Source of the DNA: Jejudonia soesokkakensis
GTDB lineage: Bacteria > Bacteroidota > Bacteroidia > Flavobacteriales > Flavobacteriaceae
Assembly (NCBI RefSeq): GCF_042664795.1
Contig: NZ_JBHTBN010000003.1
Location: forward strand, 248,001 to 312,000
Length of the DNA: 64,000 nt
Direction of reading: 5' to 3'
This document shows, piece by piece, positions 60,581-64,000 of the stretch. The position numbers and the translations under genes were made by a program. Numbering within the stretch: the first letter of the stretch is position 1; each line of letters begins with the position of its first letter. Under the pieces are notes generated by a model. That model did no database searches and was not told the DNA's origin. It was given only the letters and a program-made list of their open reading frames with translations.

Positions 60581-60611
60581 AAGCCTTCACATATTGTGAG
60601 GGCTTTTTTTG
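60581..60611 (+). terminator. Rho-independent terminator
   Basis: The stem AAGCCTTCAC / GTGAGGGCTT (one G-U pair) with a 5-base loop is followed by eight T, 20 bases after the coiled-coil gene. Confidence 0.88.
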
Positions 60612-60654
60612 TTACATTTAATTTGAAAGGAAATAAAATTAACTCGACTACACC

Positions 60655-60903
60655 ATGGCAAAAAATCACGGTCCAAGTATTAAAAACGATGAACAATATG
60701 AAGCGCTTCGAAATAAAGGAATGAGTAAAGAAAAAGCTGCACGTATTGCAAATACTAAAGACAGCGGAAAAAAAGGTGGTAAAGCTACTCCTTACGAAGA
60801 AAGAACTAAAGAACAACTGTATCAAAAAGCAAAAGAAATTGGAATCGATGGTCGCTCTCAAATGAATAAGAAACAATTAATTAACGCATTACGAAATCAT
60901 TAA
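60655..60903 (+). CDS. Small Rho-N/SAP-like protein (DUF7218 type)
   Basis: The 82-residue basic protein begins MAKNHGPSIKNDEQYEALRN, continues GMSKEKAARIANTKDSGKKG and ends with a Rho-N/SAP-like helix-turn-helix (EQLYQKAKEIGIDGRSQMNK then KQLINALRNH). SAP and Rho-N motifs bind nucleic acid, so a DNA- or RNA-binding stress role is plausible. It is 11 bases upstream of msrA, so the two may be co-transcribed. Confidence 0.8.
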   Translation: MAKNHGPSIKNDEQYEALRNKGMSKEKAARIANTKDSGKKGGKATPYEERTKEQLYQKAKEIGIDGRSQMNKKQLINALRNH

Positions 60904-60914
60904 AAAAATTTACA

Positions 60915-61598
60915 ATGAAAAAGATATTATTTACCATAAGTTTTTTAACTGCAGGTCTTATGTTGGCCTGTAACTCGTCAAACGAAGCTAATAAAAAAGC
61001 AGAAGAAATTGCACAAAAAGAGATTACACCTGTCGAGGTTCCATCGCAAGATGGTCTTGAAAAAGCATATTTCGCCAGTGGTTGCTTTTGGTGTGTAGAG
61101 GCTATTTACGAAAGTGTCAAAGGTGTAAAAGAATCCATTTCTGGATATAGTGGCGGACATACACAAAATCCAACCTATGAATCGAGTAACACAGGTACAA
61201 CAGGACATGCAGAAGCGGTTGAAATTATCTACGATCCAACCCTAGTCAGCTTTGAAACATTAGTCGATGTATATTTTGGTTCACAGAACATCACTCAAGT
61301 AAATGGGCAAGGTCCAGACAGAGGATCACAATACCGTTCTATCATTTTTTATCAAAATGATGCACAAAAGAAAATTATAGAAAATAAGATTGCTGCACTC
61401 GAAAAAGAATTGGGAGAAGGCAGCGTAGCCGCTCAGGTTTTACCTTTTGAAAAATTCTGGGAGGGAGAAGCCTATCATCAAGATTATGAAAAAAGAAACC
61501 CTAACAATCCCTACATCCAAAATGTATCCATTCCAAGATTTAAACGTTTCGCAAAAAAATATCCAGAATTACTTAAAGAAGATGCAATGGATCACTAA
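60915..61598 (+). CDS. msrA: Peptide-methionine (S)-S-oxide reductase MsrA, lipoprotein
   Basis: The 227-residue protein has a lipoprotein signal (MKKILFTISFLTAGLMLAC, Cys19) and a complete MsrA domain: catalytic GCFWCVEAIYE, GYSGGHTQNPTYE, GTTGHAEAVEIIYDPTLVSF and QGPDRGSQYRSIIFY, ending with EGEAYHQDYEKR. It repairs oxidised methionine in exported proteins. No MsrB domain is fused. Terminator follows. Compare the MsrA-like domain of the exported protein at 7678. Confidence 0.95.
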   Translation: MKKILFTISFLTAGLMLACNSSNEANKKAEEIAQKEITPVEVPSQDGLEKAYFASGCFWCVEAIYESVKGVKESISGYSGGHTQNPTYESSNTGTTGHAEAVEIIYDPTLVSFETLVDVYFGSQNITQVNGQGPDRGSQYRSIIFYQNDAQKKIIENKIAALEKELGEGSVAAQVLPFEKFWEGEAYHQDYEKRNPNNPYIQNVSIPRFKRFAKKYPELLKEDAMDH

Positions 61599-61620
61599 TC
61601 GTATTAATTAGTTCCTAATA

Positions 61621-61653
61621 AAAACTCCGTTAAAAAATCTTAATGGAGTTTTT
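61621..61653. terminator. Bidirectional terminator between msrA and methyltransferase genes
   Basis: The stem AAAACTCCGTTAA / TTAATGGAGTTTT has one G-U pair and A/T runs on both sides, placed between convergent genes. Confidence 0.8.
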
Positions 61654-61664
61654 TAGCTAAATCA

Positions 61665-62462
61665 CTATAATTTTCGGGCTTTTATTTCGAACACTAATGG
61701 GTAGAGTCCATTGGGCATTTCATAAAGTCCTTTTTTATTTCTTACCAAGCCAGGGAAAATATCGTACGGAGATTCTTGATGTTCTTTTAGGTAGTCTATA
61801 TGCAGCCCAGCTCCTGTAAGACTACTAATTATTTCGCCCAACCCATGGTTCCAGCCATATTCTTTACTAACTATGTTAGAATGTTCATCGGCATAGGTTC
61901 CTTTATATTCTTCAAAGATTGCTTCTTTTTGCTGATATCCATATTTTAATTCGGGCGGAGTGACCGTATAATCATACATCCATGCAATAGGATGAAATTC
62001 TACGATATAAAAAACTCCTCCTGGTTGTAGTCTTTCAAATATCATTTGCGCCCACGGTTTTAAATCCGGTAGCCACCCAATTACTCCATAACTTGTAAAT
62101 ATAATATCAAAGGTTTCAGAAATATATTGAGAAGTGTCTAAGACATTACAGCAAGCAAAGGTTGCATCTAAATTTAATTCGGAATTTAAAGATGTTGCAA
62201 GTTGTATTGCTTCTTCAGAAATATCAACACCTGTACACCTAGCTCCCATCCTACTCCAGCTTAAGGTATCCTGTCCAAAATGACATTGTAAATGCAATAG
62301 GCTCTTTCCAGTAACATCTCCCAATGCTTCTCTTTCAAAAATGTTTAAACTTGACGTTCCCTTTTTAAAAGCATCCAATCCATAAAAATCACTTTTGGCA
62401 TGCACCGCCACTTTTTTGTTCCAAGTTTCTTTATTAATTTCAAAAGCCTTTTTGTAATCCAT
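61665..62462 (-). CDS. Class I SAM-dependent methyltransferase
   Basis: The 265-residue protein has the SAM-binding motif I region LLHLQCHFGQDTLSWSRMGA, motif II CTGVDISEEAIQLA, and the acidic FDIIFTSYGVIGWLPDLKPW near the active site. The rest of the Rossmann fold follows with a C-terminal EYGWNHGLGEIISSLTGAGL. It looks like a small-molecule methyltransferase; no substrate can be inferred. It is transcribed alone on the minus strand. Confidence 0.88.
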   Translation of the reverse strand: MDYKKAFEINKETWNKKVAVHAKSDFYGLDAFKKGTSSLNIFEREALGDVTGKSLLHLQCHFGQDTLSWSRMGARCTGVDISEEAIQLATSLNSELNLDATFACCNVLDTSQYISETFDIIFTSYGVIGWLPDLKPWAQMIFERLQPGGVFYIVEFHPIAWMYDYTVTPPELKYGYQQKEAIFEEYKGTYADEHSNIVSKEYGWNHGLGEIISSLTGAGLHIDYLKEHQESPYDIFPGLVRNKKGLYEMPNGLYPLVFEIKARKL

Positions 62463-62556
62463 TGAACTAAAATTTCAGTAAAAATAACAAAAATGCAATT
62501 TGTTAATTTTTGTTTAAGCTTGGTGGATAATTTTTAAACAAATAGTAAGTTTACAG

Positions 62557-62700
62557 ATGTCTCACAAAAAAGTAAACCTCCCTTCCAAAATATGCCCAGT
62601 ATGTCATAAGGCATTTGATTGGCGAAAGAAGTGGGAAAAGAATTGGGAATCGGTTACATATTGCAGTGAGCGTTGCAGAAGAAATAAAACTACTATATGA
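62557..62700 (+). CDS. DUF2256 domain-containing small protein
   Basis: This 47-residue frame encodes MSHKKVNLPSKICPVCHKAF followed by DWRKKWEKNWESVTYCSERC and RRNKTTI. It has the four zinc-type Cys (CPVC and CSERC) and the WRKKWEKNWE core of DUF2256. DUF2256 genes are commonly found beside cryptochrome/photolyase genes. Its stop overlaps the ATG of the cryptochrome gene as ATGA, which implies coupled translation. Likely a small zinc-binding accessory protein; its role is unknown. Confidence 0.85.
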   Translation: MSHKKVNLPSKICPVCHKAFDWRKKWEKNWESVTYCSERCRRNKTTI

Positions 62701-63992
62701 ATCACCTTGTCTGGTTTAGAAATGACCTAAGAACCTATGATAATACTGTGCTATCTACTGCGCTAAAAGATGCTAATAAGGTAATTGCTGCCTATTGCTT
62801 TGATCCAAGGCATTATTTAAATTCGGTCTATGGATTTAAAAAGACCGACCGATTTAGATCAAAATTCTTAATTGAAACTATCCAAAATCTAAAGGAAAAT
62901 CTTGCAGCATTAAATATACCTATGTTTATTTATACTGAAAAACCCGAAGATTGCCTACCCAAACTTATTTCACAACAGCAAATAACGTCTATTTATTTTC
63001 AAAAGGAATGGACTTCTGAAGAAGCAGCTGTGGAAATGGCTTTAAAAACTTCGGTCGACAATTCTATTCAATTTAAATCTTTCTACGATCAATTTCTTTT
63101 TCATCCAGAAGATATTCCATTTGATGCTTTCAGTAAAATTCCGAATGTTTATACTGATTTTAGAAAGAAATGCGAAAAGTATTGTTTTGTAAGAGAAATG
63201 CTACCACAGCCTGAAAAACTTTCAGAAGATAATTTTATAGATACAGAGACCAACATCCCCACCCTTCAACAATTAGGATTAGAAGCTTATTCTGAAGATA
63301 CACGAACCGCCTTTTCATTTTCTGGTGGGGAAGATCCCGCCTGGGAGCGTATCCATTCTTATTTCTGGAAAACTGAACAGCTGGCAACCTACAAACAAAC
63401 ACGGAATGGGCTTGTAGGGACTGAATACAGCTCAAAACTCTCTGCATGGCTTGCCAACGGTAGTATCTCTTCAAGAAGCATATATTGGGAAGTTAAAAAG
63501 TTTGAAAAAAACGTTGTTAAAAATCAGGATACTTACTGGCTTGTTTTTGAACTTATATGGCGTGACTTTTTTAAATACATATCACTCAAACATGGAAATT
63601 CTATCTTTAAAATTGGCGGAATCTTACAAAAAAGCTACAACTGGAATCAATCTAAAAAGCAACTAGACAATTGGATATTGGGAAATACTACGTACGATTT
63701 TGTCAATGCAAATATGAGTGAAATTGAACAAACAGGTTGGATGAGCAACAGAGGAAGACAAAATGTAGCCAGTTTTTGGGCGAAAGAACTTAAACAAGAT
63801 TGGCGTATAGGAGCCGCCTATTTTGAAAGCATGCTTATTGATTATGATGTCCATAGTAACTGGGGCAATTGGATGTATGTTGCAGGGGTTGGAAATGATC
63901 CTCGTGACCGAAAATTCAATATCAACTCACAAGCAGAACGTTACGATCCTGAAAATATATTTATAGACCTTTGGAATAATGAACACACATGA
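62697..63992 (+). CDS. DASH-type cryptochrome/photolyase
   Basis: The 431-residue flavoprotein has the N-terminal photolyase domain (LVWFRNDLRTYDNTVLSTAL; VIAAYCFDPRHY) and the C-terminal FAD-binding domain with GLVGTEYSSKLSAWLANGSI, SRSIYWEV, FELIWRDFFKYISLKHG and SNRGRQNVASFWAKEL. The end DYDVHSNWGNWMYVAGVGND with DPRDRKFNI fits the DASH group, which repairs cyclobutane dimers in single-stranded DNA. Its start overlaps the DUF2256 stop (ATGA) and its stop overlaps the next ATG (ATGA), so three genes appear translationally coupled. Complete. Confidence 0.93.
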   Translation: MNHLVWFRNDLRTYDNTVLSTALKDANKVIAAYCFDPRHYLNSVYGFKKTDRFRSKFLIETIQNLKENLAALNIPMFIYTEKPEDCLPKLISQQQITSIYFQKEWTSEEAAVEMALKTSVDNSIQFKSFYDQFLFHPEDIPFDAFSKIPNVYTDFRKKCEKYCFVREMLPQPEKLSEDNFIDTETNIPTLQQLGLEAYSEDTRTAFSFSGGEDPAWERIHSYFWKTEQLATYKQTRNGLVGTEYSSKLSAWLANGSISSRSIYWEVKKFEKNVVKNQDTYWLVFELIWRDFFKYISLKHGNSIFKIGGILQKSYNWNQSKKQLDNWILGNTTYDFVNANMSEIEQTGWMSNRGRQNVASFWAKELKQDWRIGAAYFESMLIDYDVHSNWGNWMYVAGVGNDPRDRKFNINSQAERYDPENIFIDLWNNEHT

Positions 63993-64000
63993 AAACACTT
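63989..64000 (+). CDS. Start of the next gene, cut by the window edge
   Basis: ATGAAAACACTT at the end of the window overlaps the cryptochrome stop (ATGA) and gives MKTL. In Flavobacteria a second photolyase-type gene (the iron-sulfur cryptochrome/photolyase family, often starting MKTLRLILGDQ) commonly follows here, but four codons cannot prove it. Confidence 0.4.

Overview
The window looks like chromosomal DNA of a marine-type member of the Flavobacteriaceae (Bacteroidota). The evidence is AT-rich composition, lipoprotein signal peptides with a Cys at about residue 15-25, Bacteroidota-style -7 boxes (TAnnTTTG), and families typical of the group (DUF2490, DUF6503, LVIVD and WD40-like secreted propellers, an alpha/beta hydrolase-OsmC fusion, FdtA-type cupin, DUF2256 next to a cryptochrome). 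No rRNA, tRNA, CRISPR array, prophage or insertion sequence was seen. No gene-free stretch exceeds 300 bases.

Layout. 1-6900: a divergent RDD gene followed by a tightly packed operon (SpoIIM-like, membrane protein, DUF4129, DUF4350, MoxR ATPase, DUF58), a conserved envelope-associated cluster of poorly known function. 7139-10140: three exported proteins, one a thioredoxin-like protein fused to an MsrA-like domain. 10299-16431: a MarR regulator behind a perfect 34-bp palindrome, heading a beta-oxidation operon (hydroxyacyl-CoA dehydrogenase/enoyl-CoA hydratase, thiolase, acyl-CoA dehydrogenase). 16525-24533: secreted propeller, M28 and M1 peptidases, a YdeI protein and a propeller-amidohydrolase fusion. 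24570-32380: small membrane/ABC genes, S33 hydrolase, fasciclin lipoprotein, LysM protein, TauE-like exporter, and a second MoxR-like ATPase paired with a VWA protein. 32546-45531: very large BNR-propeller protein, S9 peptidase, tandem DUF2490 proteins, OsmC fusion, LVIVD lipoproteins, Cu/Zn SOD, DUF6503, nitroreductase, and a frameshifted thioesterase. 45532-53317: subtilase and a glycosyltransferase cluster for surface glycan. 53395-63992: housekeeping and stress genes (lipA, GAPDH, hybrid histidine kinase, lpxK, Nif3-like, coiled-coil protein, msrA, methyltransferase, DUF2256/DASH cryptochrome), with the next gene just starting at the right edge.

Biologically the window suggests a heterotroph that degrades proteins and lipids. 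Many secreted peptidases (M28, M1, S33, S9, S8) and the fatty-acid oxidation operon sit beside envelope maintenance, oxidative-stress (SodC, OsmC, MsrA, thioredoxin-MsrA fusion) and light-related functions.

The least explained signal is a set of non-coding arrays with 7-bp periodicity and a different heptamer at each site (about 6904-7026, 10804-10838, 14593-14620, 21033-21147). Some of them run into gene ends and starts. Other points worth checking are the long MarR palindrome, a coiled-coil 'zinc ribbon' protein with no cysteine, the thioredoxin-MsrA fusion, a homopolymer frameshift in a thioesterase, and six convergent gene pairs whose stop codons touch or overlap.
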